A stretch of 64,000 bases of DNA from Vigna angularis (taxonomy: Eukaryota; Streptophyta; Magnoliopsida; Fabales; Fabaceae): assembly GCF_016808095.1 (NCBI RefSeq), contig NC_068977.1:25445364-25509363 (forward strand), written 5' to 3'. Position 1 is the first letter of the stretch; each line of letters starts with the position of its first letter. The notes beneath the pieces are model-generated. The model was not told the DNA's origin. It did not search any database and saw only the letters and a list, made by a program, of their open reading frames with translations. A program made the translations under genes and the position numbers. This document shows, in pieces, positions 43,706 through 54,922 of this stretch.

Positions 43706-44799
43706 CGAAAATATATACATATTTTTTTTTAGTTTTTGATTGTAATAAAATGGGATTATGATAAAATTTATTTTAAGTGATGGTTTTTAAGTATGTGGAT
43801 CAAAAGGTAAAGTTAATTTAGCTACAAGGAGCAACATAGTAATTTAAATTATGGTAGTTAACATTCACATTCTTACGCAAAGTGCAGAAGTCAATGGACA
43901 TTATGGTCATGTTTAAACATTTAAATATAACAAGAGTAAATAAAATATGCACCTTATTATGACAAATTTGAACCATAATTGTGCAAGGCAAAACAACATA
44001 AAAAGATGTTCACCGAAATTGTTCCAGCTTAAAATAAATGGTATGAACAATTACCAGAGATGGTTAGAGTTGCTATGCAATACACAAGGTATTCATCATC
44101 CTGAACAAGTGAAGTAATAGATAATGACATTCTCACAGTCAATCATATTACATTGATAAAAACATAAGATAAAGCTTTCAATAATTACAAAGAAGAAAAA
44201 CAAGAATTAGAATAAAATGAAAAGAAAGTTCTGAAAGTCCTTCAAACACCAAAATGATAAAACAAGCTACTCTAAGCAAATAATGATGTTTCACCATTGC
44301 TATTCTTTGCCAGTTCTCGCCACCTACATAGACCACTTGTGATTTTCTTGTATATTATCAGCAGTTCCAACATACAAACCATGATGTCATAATTGCATAA
44401 AAACATTTTAAATTAAAAATATTGATACTATAAGTTATAATGAAATAGTAATTATAAATATATGATAAAAATATATATTTACAATTATTATAATATGGTC
44501 ATTATGTGTATGAAAAGTGTAAAGCACAACATAAAATGAATGGAAGAAAAATAAACTAATTAGTAAAGTATCAATTAATGGTAACAAAATGGAGCCTTTC
44601 CCAAAACAGAAAAATTTCTTGCCTTAACAATGGCTTCCATCACAGCGTCTCCATGTTGAGACTCTTGTGGCTCTCAACTCCTCTACAATATAATTGACAT
44701 TCTTGAATAAATCATGCTTCAAATTGGGGAATGTAATATTGCAAGTAGAAAGGTTGAAAAATACTTCCAGGGATAGTGAAAAAATGCCTTAGTCTTAAT

Positions 44800-46400
44800 C
44801 TGATGCTTCATTTCATAGCCTGCACCTCTGGCCTTTGATGCAACCAAACCTTAAATGTCATTCTCGATTCTCCTTGTCCACAAAATCCATCAAATGCTTC
44901 ACTTCCAAGATATGCTGCAAAAGCAATTAGACGAAAGTCTTGCTCCAAGTACTCAGCACCACAATTCAATGCCACCCTCCTTACCCCAGGCTCAACATGT
45001 TGTTGATTGAATACTTTTCTATACTACAAGATTGCTTAAAATAAATTCTTACTAATTGATTATACATCACTTGTGAAAGAATAAATATATCTATAATAAA
45101 ATTTAGGGATCTCGCAGTATACATACTCTTGGTTTTCTGTTGGTTTGAAAGACTTGACTGCTATTTGTTTCCCTGTAACAATGAAGTGGTGACAATCCTG
45201 CAGTCCAATTCTTTCAGTTTAGTTTACAGAAAAATGAAGGATAATCAGATAAGAAAGTTTAAAAGATGTTTGTGCATACCCATGGAGCTGTTGATGGTAG
45301 CGGCGGAGGATGTCTCCAACACCGACAACATCCAAAGCATTCCAATCATTTTGCCATAAGGACAAAGAAAAGCCAGTGGTGTTTCTAGGTGCTACATGCC
45401 ATTCCATGGGGACAAAAATTTTAGACAAAACTAGCTCCCATGATAATAATGGCCTACAATGATTGTAGTAATTCTAATTATATATCACAAGAAAATCTTC
45501 ATGGACTCGAAAAAAATGTAAATTCCAGACAAGACAACCTAACTACAACTCTTTATCCTACGAAAGAACAACATATCCAACTAAATGTTAACCCAACTCC
45601 AAAGGACTATAAAGAAGTAGAAAACAAGTTTGATTATATCAGAGCCATCTTGCAAGATATTCTCTGCAGTTATAATTGAGGTTGACACCATCCAATTGTG
45701 AAAAACTTCACATCCTTTAAGATCCTGTAGAGGATGAGGCATCCACTGAGGTGTACAATTTTCATGATCCAATCAATCATTTTCCACAAGCAGAACTTAA
45801 AAGTATATGAATCCTTCAAAGGAAATAGAAACATCTAAGTAAAATTGATCATCAAATAATGTGATATATGTTAAAATTATATATACAGACAGCAGGAACC
45901 TGTTGTTTACCTGAGGAAGTAATGGATCATGAATATATCGTTTCTCAACTTCACCGTATATTGGTATCTGTTGATGAACCTTGATAAACCCTCTGATAGA
46001 AACATTTTTTTTCCCAAATCACCACCAATCAGACCCATTTGATTCATCAACCACATGTTCCTCCCATTCACAGGCACCGATCCCCAACCAATCAACTTCC
46101 CAACACCCTTGGAACTCAAAACCCCTTTCACAACCCTAATCCTTGCATCCCTAAAGGGAACCAAAGACTTCTCCCTAGCGAAGCCAACACATTTCTACTT
46201 AGCCACAGCGAAACAATCCACCCTATCCCGCACTTCGCACTCCTCCCGTTCCTTCATATTGTGAAGTGTGAGGCCCGCCAGAGCCTTCCACCACGTAGGC
46301 TTATAGTTCCTGGAAGTGTTGACGGCACATCCGATCCTCGCTCCCTCCTCGCATTGCTCAACGATTTTGCTCTCACAGGCAACGAACGAAGACGCCCACA
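44800..46400 (-). pseudogene. Exon-like blocks of an unidentified gene captured in a CACTA
   Basis: Minus-strand open blocks separated by splice-like sites. Block 1 (about 46400-45911) has one TAG near 46197 and a frameshift near 45965; it contains SKGVGKLIGWGSVPVNGRNM and ends IYGEVEKRYIHDPLLPQ at a CAG/gtaaac donor. A block near 45727-45660 contains GCEVFHNWMVSTS. A third (about 45448-45280) has NDWNALDVVGVGDILRRYHQ, the fourth (45197-45127) has HHFIVTGKQIAVKSF, and the fifth (45024-about 44800) has NCGAEYLEQDFRLIAFAAYL. The exon phases do not all agree, so this is a decayed copy. I cannot name the parent gene. It could instead be an uncharacterised transposon protein. Confidence 0.5.
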
Positions 46401-47035
46401 CACAACGGTTTATGGAAACTCAAGCGACAATGACGAGCCACGGGGCGAACGACGCACACTCAGTAACGAAGGACGAAGGGCGTAGGGTAAATAACCAATA
46501 AATTTCCGTAAGTGAAATGAAGAAGAAACACTTGTGAAAGGAAGAAGAGCTTGTGAAATGAAGAAGAACTTAACTGAAGAAAAAACACAAATACAGGAAG
46601 AAAAGCCTGTGAAATGAAGAAGAACTTAATTGAAGGAAGTACAAATCAGCGACCGAGATATATTTTACATTTGCAGGCGGTTTCCTCAAAATCGCCAGAA
46701 AGTTGGGGAGGTTTTCTAAACCGCCGAAAATAAACCTCCAGTATATTATATTATTTTTGTAGTGTTAGTATACAAGATCTAGATGTAATCCTAGTGGTTA
46801 TAAAATCAGATTTTTTTTTCTAACCTCTTAGATTAAATTAATATTTTAAAATCATACTTATCTTTATCCAATAAAGATCGTTTTTATTGAATTATTTATC
46901 ATAATTGAGCCGATTGTAATTAAAAATAATTAAATAATAGATATAATATTTTTAAATAAATATAATGTTATAATTTATAATACTAAAATTAAAATTATTA
47001 TTGTATTTAATTATTAACATATAAAATAAATAAAA

Positions 47036-47405
47036 TCTCAATTGAGCCAATTTAGTCCTCACTTTGGTTGAAAAATCTCAATTTAGTCCCTCGTTATAAA
47101 AGTGTTTTGAATTAATCCTAACTTTTAAAATAGTGGGTCAGATTGGTCCTTTCTGTTTAATATAAGTTAACAAAATTAATGGATGATGATGTGACACAAC
47201 TTAAAGCTAACGAGGGACCCATCTAACACATCAGCTTTAAGCTGTGTCACATCATCATCCATTAATTTCGTTAACTTATATTTAACGAAAGAGACCAATC
47301 TGACCCACTATTTTAAAAGTTAGGACTAATGCAAAACACTTTTATAACGAGGGACTAAATTGAGATTTTTCAACCAAAGTGGGGACTAAATTGGCTATTA
47401 AACCT
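47036..47405. mobile_element. Hairpin MULE-type MITE (about 370 bp)
   Basis: Two arms of about 170 bp are near-perfect inverted copies (gccaatttagtcctcacttt ... aaagtggggactaaattggc) around a loop of some 25 bases. aaaataaataaaa flanks both sides (47023-47035 and 47406-47418), compatible with a 9-bp or longer Mutator-like duplication in low-complexity DNA. The exact left end is uncertain. Confidence 0.8.
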
Positions 47406-48039
47406 AAAATAAATAAAAATTATAATAATTATAATAATAAATAAATTACATCAATGTCTCTTAATAAGAAACTAATAAAAAAGACAAATGAATATAATAT
47501 AAAATATATGAAAAAGACATAAAAGTATATAAATTGATGTAAATGACTAAATTATACGTTTCATAAATTTTTTTTAAAAGAATTATATAACTTTGTAAAT
47601 AATAAATAATAATTTTATTAAATTTGGAAAATTAAAAAAGTTAAAAAGTTATTAAGTCAAAATTTTAACATGTTCACACCAATTAAAAATAATGTAATTT
47701 TGATCACAAATCTTAATCGAATGATATTGATTTAAACTAGTGACAAAATAGATTACCATCTATAAATAAATTTGTTAGTCCATCAAAATTTTACAAATTA
47801 AATTAAATGTTTTAACTTTTAAACCTATTTTATGTGGATATCTCTGAACCGACAAATTTACAAACCAAAATTAAGATGAAAAAATTATCAAAACAAAATT
47901 TGGAAATTAAGGAATAATTGTATAAAAGCATTATTGTTAAACTAATTAATATAGAAACAGTTATGAAGTAGAAAATTAATTTTATTGGTAAAAAAATATA
48001 ATTACACATGAATCAATTATGGTTATAAGTTATTATTAA

Positions 48040-48489
48040 GGTTTAATTGCTTCCTTTGTCCCCAGTTTGGTTGAATTGTGTCAAATTCATCCTCATTTTT
48101 AAAAAAGTTTCATTGTCGTCTTCACGTGGTATAAAAGTGTCAATTGAATCCAAACATAGAAAAAATTTGTGTCAAAGTAGTCATTTTTCCTATATATCTG
48201 TGTCTTCCTTTCATATGTCACTTCTCTGGAGCTATGAAAAGCCTTAAATTGGATAAGGTAAAATGAATATCTGTACTTGATTGTATGAAAGGAAGACACA
48301 GATATATAGGAAAAATGACTACTTTGACACAAATTTTTTCTATGTTTGGATTCAATTGACACTTTTACACCACGTGAGGACGACAATGAAACTTTTATAC
48401 CACGTGAGGACGACAATGAAACTTTTTTAAAAATGAGGATGAATTTGACACAATTCAACCAAACTGGGGACAAAGGAAGCAATTAAACC
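48040..48489. mobile_element. Hairpin MULE-type MITE (450 bp)
   Basis: Ends GGTTTAATTGC and GCAATTAAACC. A 9-bp duplication tattattaa lies at 48031-48039 and 48490-48498. Arms of about 170 bp surround a loop near 48210-48285. The right arm carries an extra tandem copy of about 30 bp (taccacgtgaggacgacaat), absent from the left arm. The mirrored open frames in the two arms are arm sequence, not genes. Confidence 0.88.
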
Positions 48490-48758
48490 TATTATTAACA
48501 AAGATAAAATGAAAGCTGGATAAAAAATACATATGATTTGTGATTACTTGTATGATGATATTATGTTTATGGACGTTAAATTTTGTAAAAAGGAAAGCCC
48601 ATGGGTTGGCCCTGACCTATAGGGCTTTAGGGGTTTTTAGTCCTGTGGGCTTTTCTAATAAAGAGTTTTTTTGGCCCTGTGGGCTTTTTTGGCCCCAACC
48701 CACATGGGCTAGGGCCAAATCTTATTAAAGGAGCTCATTTGACAGCTCTACTCAACAC

Positions 48759-49474
48759 ACTCTTTCACAGCCCTGCCTCTCTAGCTAAGGCAACTACGAA
48801 ATTTATACAAGAAATACAGAACTTGGGTGCACCAGTGTGTGCAGATCTCATAGATGAAAAACACAACAACCTTCTTGACTATTCTTTCTTGAAACCTTTT
48901 TGATCTTGAGATCCTTCAAAATGTTTAGTTGATTGCTCCAAGAATGTCTCAAGACAACTCTTTGATGTGTTCTGTTGTTATTGTTTCACTTTTTTTTTCA
49001 GAAAAATAGAATCTACTTCATTATTGAAACAAGTTAGAACACATATATATACGATATACAAAAATTGATGGACTTAATCGATTAATCGATTAGGTTAATT
49101 CTTTAATCGATTAGGTCCAACTCTCTGTTTTAATCAATTAGGTTATTAAAACAAACAGTACAGTCCTGACTCACTTTAATTGATTGTGGACTTTGTTTAA
49201 TTGATTAGTACAAAAGCATTTCACCATATTTATGCACTCTTGCTATCTCATGCAACTAAGACTCTATCATATATGAATTATGCATCCAAGACTCTATCCT
49301 ATATGAGTTTAATTTTACCATACTTATTCTGGAAAGAAGTTCTAGTCCTTGTTCTTGAAAGAAGTTTCTAGTCCATAGAGTATGTGATATATAAGGCCAT
49401 TGGCATTGTGATTCTTCACGGTATCAGCTTATCCGTTTGTGAATTTCACAGTTTTCATGACCATAATTTAAAAA
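48759..49474. other. Spacer upstream of the RLP pseudogene
   Basis: No gene seen. A cluster of taatcgatta-type palindromes lies at 49073-49205, and duplicated phrases (gactctatcatatatgaatt / gactctatcctatatgagtt) at about 49260-49310. Confidence 0.5.
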
Positions 49475-52400
49475 ATGATGCCAATTTATATCAAATTTAT
49501 TCTGGTCTTAATTTTTGTTTGTTTGCTATCTCAGGATTACCATGTTTGTGCAAAAGGGGTGAGCTGCATGCAGAGGGAGAGGCTGGCACTTCTCCACTTA
49601 AAGGTTGGCTTTGTTGATAGATATGGCATGCTCTCGTTTTGGACCACTGCTAATTGCCAATGGAAAAGTATTGATGGCTTTATATTTTTATCTGAGGGGT
49701 TATTTGGAAAAGATTATGTTTATATATATGTGTGAGACATTTATGAGATATTGAGTTTTATCTCATATTCTACAGTATTTTTAATTCAAAATCTTAAAAT
49801 AATAGTTTATAGATTTTTTTTGTCGACTTTCACTCATCTTATTTGAATTATTCTCTACAGGTATTGTCTGTAGCAACTTAACTCACCACATACTTGTACT
49901 TGATCTTCATGGTGATTGGTTTGCTATGGACGAGTTTTTTCTCAGTGGCATCATCAGCAACTCACTCATGGAGTTGCAACACTTAGAGGTTTTAAACCTC
50001 AGTTGGAATCAATTTCAAGGTATTCAAGTCCCATATTTCATTGCTTCTCTAAGAAATTTGAGATACCTTGATTTGTCAAATTCTGGTTTTGCTGGAAGAA
50101 TTCCAAGCCAGTTTGGTCTTCTTTCACATTTGAATTACTTAAATCTTGAAGGGAATTCCCTGGAGGGTTCAATCCCTTATCAACTTGGAAATCTCTCCAA
50201 GTTGCAACATCTAGATCTTAAGGGTAACTCTTTAGAAGCAAATGTACCTTCTCAACTTGGAAAACAGTCAAACTTGCAGAAGCTTTATCTTGGATATGGT
50301 GGGACTCTCAAACTTCATGATGGAGGTTTTTGGTTGTCTAATCTCACTTCTTTGACCCATCTTGACTTAAGTTTGATGCTAATCTTAACAATTCTCATAG
50401 TTGGCTACAAATCATTGGAAATTTACAAAAACTCGGAGAATTAAGCTTGTCTGATTGTAGCCTTTCTGATCATTTCATCCATTTATTGAGCCCTTCAAAG
50501 TTCAATTCTTATGCTTCCCTTTCAGTCTTTGACCTCTCTTGGAACAAGTTTACATCATCCACGATATTCCATTTGGTGTCAAATATCAGTTACAATCTTT
50601 TTGAGCTTGACCTCTGTGGTAAGAACCTCTTGGAGGCTCCTGCATCAAATCATTTTGGTTTGATGATGCATTTTCTTGAGCGGCTAGATCTCTCCTCTAA
50701 CAGACTTAAGGGTGGGGCGTTAGAATCCTTCATAGATAGGTGCACCTTACAATATTTAAACATATATGGAAACAATACGACTGAAGACCTTTCATCAATC
50801 GTTAATAACTTATCTGTGGTGGCTGTGTGAGGAACTCATTACGAGAGTTTTATCTAAGTTACAATCAATTGACTCGCTCCTTACCTGACTTTTCAATGTT
50901 CTCCAATTTGAAAATATTGGATCTTTCTGTGAACCGGTTGAGTGGAAAGATACCTGATAGTAGCAAATTTGCACCTCAGTTGGAGTCTCTATCACTTGAA
51001 TCAAACTCATTGGAAGGTGGAGTTCCAAAATCATTGGGGAGCACATGTACTTTACGTTCGTTGCACCTTTCAAATAACAGTTTCAATGAAGAGCTTCCAC
51101 TGATAATGCAAAACTTGTCAGGATGTGCTAGATTCTCACTGCAAGAGTTAGAACTGAGAATGAATCAAATCAAGGGTACACTTCCTGATTTCTCATTATT
51201 CTCTTCTTTAAAAACTTTATCTCTTGATGAAAACAGGCTAAATGGTAAGATTCCCAAAGATATTCGATTTCCTACTCAGCTGGAGACTCTCAAAATGAAT
51301 TTGAACTCTTTGGGAGGTGTGATCAGTGACTTTCATTTTGCTAATATGTCAAAGTTGCAGTTGTTAGATCTATCAGACAACTCATTGGCTTTAGAATTTA
51401 GCCAAAACTGGACCCCGTCCTTTCAATTGGGTTATATACGGTTGAGATCTTGCAAGTTAGGTCCAACTTTTCCTAAATGTTTCCATACACAAAATGACAT
51501 TGAAATTCTTTGACATTTCTAACTGTGGAATATCAGATTCTGTTCCAGAATGTTTTGGAGTAAAGTTGCAATACAAGGAATGACAAAAATGAATATTTCA
51601 TTGAATAACATCAAAGGTACAATTCCAAATTTTCCCTTGGAGGTTACTCCTCATTTTGTAGTCCTTGCATCCAATCAGTTTGAAGGCCCTGTTCCACCAT
51701 TTCTTAGGGGATCAGCATTTCTTGATCTATCTCAAAATAAATTTTCTGACTTTTCTTCTTTTCTTTGTGCAAATGGCACAGTTGAAGCTTTAGGCCAGCT
51801 TGACCTTTCAAATAGCCAATTATCTGGACAAATTCCAGATTGCTGGAACCATTTCAAATCATTGGCGTATTTAGATTTGAGTCACAACAATTTTTCAGGA
51901 ATGCTTCCTACTTCAATGGGATCACTTGTTGAACTTCAAGCATTACTACTAAGAAACAATAGCTTAACCAAGGAGATTTCCTTCTCCCTAAGAATTGCAT
52001 AAAGTTAGTAATGTTTGACTTGGGAGAAAATAGATTATCAGGAAGTATCCCTTCTTGGATTGGGGAAATATATCAAGATTTGAAAATATTAAGCTTCAGA
52101 AAGAATAACTTCTCTGGAAGTTTACCAGTTCAACTCTGTTACCTACAAGGCATTCAGCTCTTGGATCTCTCACTCAACAGTCTATCAGGAAGAATTCCCA
52201 AATGCTTAAAAAATTTTACTTCAATGACTCAAAAGACTTCATTAACAGATTATACACACACCAGGGGTATTCTGTCAGCATTAGATCGATTGGAAAGTAC
52301 ATGAACTACTATGATTTGTATTCATTGTTGACATGGAAAGGTGCAGATCATATATTCTTAAACAATGAGCTATTGCTGTTGAAAAGCATTGATCTTTCAA

Positions 52401-52953
52401 GCAACCAATTATCAGAAGAAATTCCAATTGAGATAGAGGATTTGTTTGAGCTCATATCATTAAATTTATCAAGAAACAATTTGACAGGAGAAATTCCCTT
52501 AACCTCACTTGAATTTCTTGATTTGTCAAGAAACCAGATATTCGGTTCAATTCCTACTAGTCTTACCCAAATTGATCGCCTTACCATGTTGGATTTATTT
52601 CATAATAATTTATCAGGGCAAATTCCAATTGGCACTCAACTACAAAGTTTTGAGGCTTCAAGTTATGAATATAATTCCAATCTTTGTGGGTAGCCACTTG
52701 ACAAATTGTGTGGCGCAGAGGAACCACCACATGAAGCAAATGTTGATGAATCAAACGAAGATGAAAATTTTGTTGTCAATCGTGCATTTTATGTGAGTAT
52801 GATACTTGGATTCATTACAGGCTTATGTGTAACTTTTGGCTTCATTTTGGTCAATATAGTCCATGGCGACAACTATATTTTAGGTTCTTGAACAACTTAA
52901 CCGACAATATCTATCGCATGATCACAGTAAAAGTTCCCAGTTACAAGAGGTAG
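49475..52953 (+). pseudogene. LRR receptor-like protein (RLP) pseudogene
   Basis: ATG at 49475 opens a signal peptide (IYIKFILVLIFVCLL) and an LRR N-cap (SCMQRERLALLHLKVGF...WKS). LRRs of the LxxLxxLxLxxNxLxGxIP type follow. Then come an island (ending TWKGADHIFLNNELLLLKSI), the last LRRs, a membrane segment (VSMILGFITGLCVTFGFILV) and a short tail ending VKVPSYKR at the TAG of 52951-52953. There is no kinase. Breaks: frameshifts near 50385, 50815, 51505, 51545, 51990, 52260 and 52865; TAG at 52690-52693 in LCG-PLDKLC; a 15-base in-frame loss near 52497 compared with the intact paralogue. RLPs of this class sit in the plasma membrane and sense extracellular ligands in immunity or development; this copy cannot make a full receptor. 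Confidence 0.93.
49668..49860 (+). other. Intron or small insertion in the RLP N-cap
   Basis: Coding jumps cleanly from WK at 49667 to SIVCSNLTHHILVLDLHGD at 49861 if 193 bases are removed. The segment starts gtattg and ends ctctacag, so it obeys GT-AG, and the bases right after it are again gtattg. It is therefore either a spliceable intron or a small insertion with a 6-base target duplication. Confidence 0.65.
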
Positions 52954-54922
52954 CTTAAAGGCTTGATGTTATATATTATCTTAGTCATTCCATATTTACG
53001 TTTTTTCCTTTCAATAGCAGTTATAATATATAGACTTTATAAATAATGTATAGTTCCTCTATATATTTTGTATGATTTGTCCTTTTTCTTAATCTTGAGT
53101 TTAGAGTTGTCAAAAGTAGATAAGAGTTTGACCAAATCTAATTTACCAAATTTAAATAAAAACACACGTCCTTTTTAGATTTCATTCTCACACCATGATG
53201 TTTTTTCTCTATGCAATTAATGTGAACCTAATGTTGGCTTAATGACAAATGGTGATTCAACTGCTGGATCATTGGTAAACAGTCATATATGCACATAGTT
53301 GGATCGATGTATCTAATTATTATTTTATAAAGTTAAGTATGTGATTTAATCTCAGCAGCAATTGGAACTTGATTCACAGAAGTATAATTTATTTTAAAGA
53401 ACCTTCTATTAGCCACACGAACATAGCTTTAAGTTCGAATGATGAAAGAAGATGTAGTGAAAAGAATTGACATGGTCTGACTATGTTAAAGCATTAGAAA
53501 TAGAAGTGACAGTCTAAGTCTGCTAAAGCATCATAAGAAGAAGTGGCGGTTTCTTGTTTGATATTTTATTTTCTTTGTTAGTCTTGGTTTAAAAAATAGC
53601 TTTTACATTTTGGATTATGGCGTTAATGGCTTGCTTTTTTTTTCTTATTTCATTTCAATTTACGCTTGAATTAAATATCCTTCAGTCAGGAACTCATATG
53701 TTAAATGCAAAATTGAGTCTCTAGTTTCGTATTTCACCTTTATATAAAAGGAAGAACTGAAATAGAAGCCAAAACATGCCCATTAAGAAAAGAAGGACTC
53801 ACTTCATTGACAAACCTTATCATTAAATTTGTCAGGAGTTAGAAATTTGGCCTGTAGAAATGTTGCATGAAGATTTTAATTTCTACTTGCAAGGTTAGGT
53901 TGTTAAGGTTCATCAGTAAAGGAAACAAAGATTTACTTCCATACCGTAAGAAATCCTGATTTGTTCCTGAAAAAGAGATATGGCTTCCCAAAAGTCACAC
54001 ATTAGAATTCTCTTTTGAAATGCATTTTTGTGGTGCTTAGCTTCCTTGTCACTTTGGTTCTGAGATGATATCTCTGAAACCTGTTTGTCAACATGTTTAA
54101 AATGACGTGATAAGTTGTTGATGATGTAGATGCGGTAGGGAGCATAACTTGGTGTTTCTCCATTCAAAACTATAGGCTAGCTAATACTAGTACAAGAGTT
54201 CCCATAATAAGCACCGTAGTACATGATGAAGTTATATATTGATTATGTATAGATAGATGCAATTACAATTTTTATATATGTCGAGTAATATATTACTTTT
54301 TATCATTAACTTTGTTTCTTTTATAAAATACTTATATCAAAATTTTATTAAGCCAAATCATAAGGAGTTCTTTTTATCAACCAAAATAACAACACATGAA
54401 CTACGTACCAATGAAAGAGAGAATACAAAAAATAGTTATTATTTTTCTTGATAATGGAGTGATTGATAAGTTTCTTCTTGCTTTATCTTTCTTTTCAACT
54501 TTATCAACAATGTATTATTTTCAAAGTTAGATGAAAGAAATGTAATTTTATTGATTCATTTCAAATTTTAGCCAACATTAAGTTTTGTTCGAAATCAATC
54601 TTAAAATGGAATTAATTCATTATCTTGATCCATTGAGGAAAGATATTAGTACAAGACAAGATTTTGAAGAAACTTTTTAACATGTAAAAATATACGATAA
54701 TTCACATATATATATGTATACTTTTAGTTATATTTTTTTACTTACATATGTTTTATTTTTATTTATTAACTAGGGATATGTAAACCTACCAAGTTCAAAG
54801 AGATATATGGTTTCAAAGTCTAAGTTAAAAAATATCAAGTCAACACCAATTAAGATAGATTACAATTGTTTATTTATAACTACAATATTATAATATGTTT
54901 ATATATGTTTGCTCCCTCAGCC
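52954..54922. other. Spacer downstream of the RLP pseudogene
   Basis: AT-rich; no gene or element recognised on either strand. Confidence 0.5.

Larger units (their letters stand above)
43309..46764. mobile_element. 3.5-kb CACTA element with exon-like cargo
   Basis: Begins CACTACAAAATTTTAG and ends ATTATTTTTGTAGTG, with the 3-bp duplication tta at 43306-43308 and 46765-46767. The left subterminal zone has many CCGCCGGAAATAGCGGGGG-type units and the right zone has related ccgccgaaaa words. No transposase is present, and several exon-like blocks on the minus strand suggest a gene-capturing (Pack-CACTA) element. Confidence 0.9.
41230..48750. mobile_element. hAT-type DNA transposon carrying four nested elements
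   Basis: The left end TAGAGGTGTCATTTGAGC and the complement of the right end TAGAGCTGTCAAATGAGC match at 15 of 18 bases. A perfect 8-bp duplication ctcaacac flanks the element at 41222-41229 and 48751-48758. Both subterminal zones are rich in GGCCC/GGGGCT words (41240-41390 and 48595-48715). No hAT transposase is seen. After subtracting the nested solo LTR, CACTA and two MITEs, about 1.9 kb of hAT DNA remains, so it is a non-autonomous copy. Confidence 0.88.

Noticed and set aside
48047..48482. Two near-identical frames on opposite strands
   Set aside because: They are the two arms of a hairpin MITE, not genes.
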